DNA of 6,872 bases, taken from DASQWP01 sp050697555. Lineage in GTDB: Bacteria > Actinomycetota > Thermoleophilia > Gaiellales > Gaiellaceae. A program made the translations under genes and the position numbers. The first letter of the stretch is position 1; every line of letters begins with the position of its first letter. The stretch is from positions 1-6,872 of the forward strand of contig JBOHAD010000101.1 of assembly GCA_050697555.1 (NCBI GenBank). Reading direction: 5' to 3'. This document shows positions 6,680-6,872 of this stretch, piece by piece. The notes below the pieces were generated by a model. That model was not told where the DNA came from. It searched no databases and saw only the letters and a list, made by a program, of their open reading frames with translations.

Positions 6680-6872
6680 GACATGTGGATCTCGACGTCG
6701 TCCGCGACGCCGCCGAGGATCGTGTAGTCGGTGGGCGCAGTCTGCAGGATCGATCCCGGCACGTACGTCGACACCGGCCCATGGGCGACGAGGCGGGCGA
6801 TGAAGCGCTGCCAGGAGACGCCGCCCCCGAGGTCGCCGTCGAGCCAGAAGCTGCGGTGCTTCGCGCCCATGA
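6676..6872 (-). CDS. unidentified protein, C-terminal fragment (5' end outside window)
   Basis: An open frame enters from the right edge and ends with a TGA at 6676-6678, overlapping the aldolase GTG by 4 bp, so it is the upstream neighbour in the same operon. The visible 64-65 residues include FWLDGDLGGG, SWQRFIARLV, TYVPGSILQTAP and the end ADDVEIHMS. An in-frame ATG at 6868-6870 exists, but only two bases precede it, so no ribosome binding site can be judged. The sequence reads like the well-folded end of a larger enzyme rather than a complete small protein. I do not recognise the family. Its context suggests a role in the same sugar or polyol pathway as the aldolase and dehydrogenase. Confidence 0.65.
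   Translation of the reverse strand, partial: MGAKHRSFWLDGDLGGGVSWQRFIARLVAHGPVSTYVPGSILQTAPTDYTILGGVADDVEIHMS

Noticed and set aside
5798..6727. A 309-codon plus-strand frame opposite the aldolase gene
   Set aside because: Antisense shadow with biased composition (V, R, D, A, L) and no recognisable domain.
3681..6782. A very long (1033-codon) open frame on the minus strand spanning several genes
   Set aside because: It runs antisense to the isomerase gene and out of frame with the aldolase and dehydrogenase. Its translation is arginine-, alanine- and serine-rich low-complexity sequence, typical of shadow frames in very GC-rich DNA where stops are rare.

Overview
This is a very GC-rich window, with G or C at nearly all third codon positions. 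It looks like a bacterial chromosome with densely packed, overlapping genes and frequent GTG or TTG starts. That style, together with an actinobacterial-looking Tat-like export signal, suggests a high-GC actinobacterium, perhaps Thermoleophilia or a relative. The taxonomic placement is inference; there is no rRNA or other marker here.

Layout: (1) Positions 1-3641, plus strand: a compact glcD-glcE-glcF operon for a three-subunit glycolate oxidase. The subunits are the FAD catalytic subunit, the FAD-binding partner subunit and the iron-sulfur subunit. All junctions overlap by a few bases, and a possible upstream gene ends inside the glcD start (ATGA). A near-perfect 15-bp palindrome lies just before glcD. 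(2) Positions 3642-3713: a 72-bp gap with an imperfect palindrome and a strong ribosome binding site. (3) Positions 3714-4724, plus strand: a TIM-barrel sugar isomerase/epimerase-like protein with an N-terminal export signal. (4) Positions 4735-6872, minus strand and convergent with the previous gene: a three-gene operon running leftwards. It holds an unidentified protein (only its C-terminus is in the window), a DhnA/FbaB-type class I aldolase, and a Gfo/Idh/MocA-type NAD(P)-dependent sugar or polyol dehydrogenase. The genes overlap by 4 and 8 bp.

Working together: the glc operon would oxidise glycolate (or a similar 2-hydroxy acid) to glyoxylate and pass electrons to the respiratory chain. 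The minus-strand operon and the exported isomerase look like parts of a sugar or polyol catabolic locus, in which a dehydrogenase oxidises the substrate, an isomerase rearranges it and an aldolase cleaves it. The substrate cannot be read from the sequence. I see no mobile element, CRISPR array, tRNA, rRNA or convincing terminator. Most of the window is recognisable metabolism rather than a clearly new system. The least explained parts are the unidentified C-terminal fragment, the export signal on the isomerase and the two palindromes.
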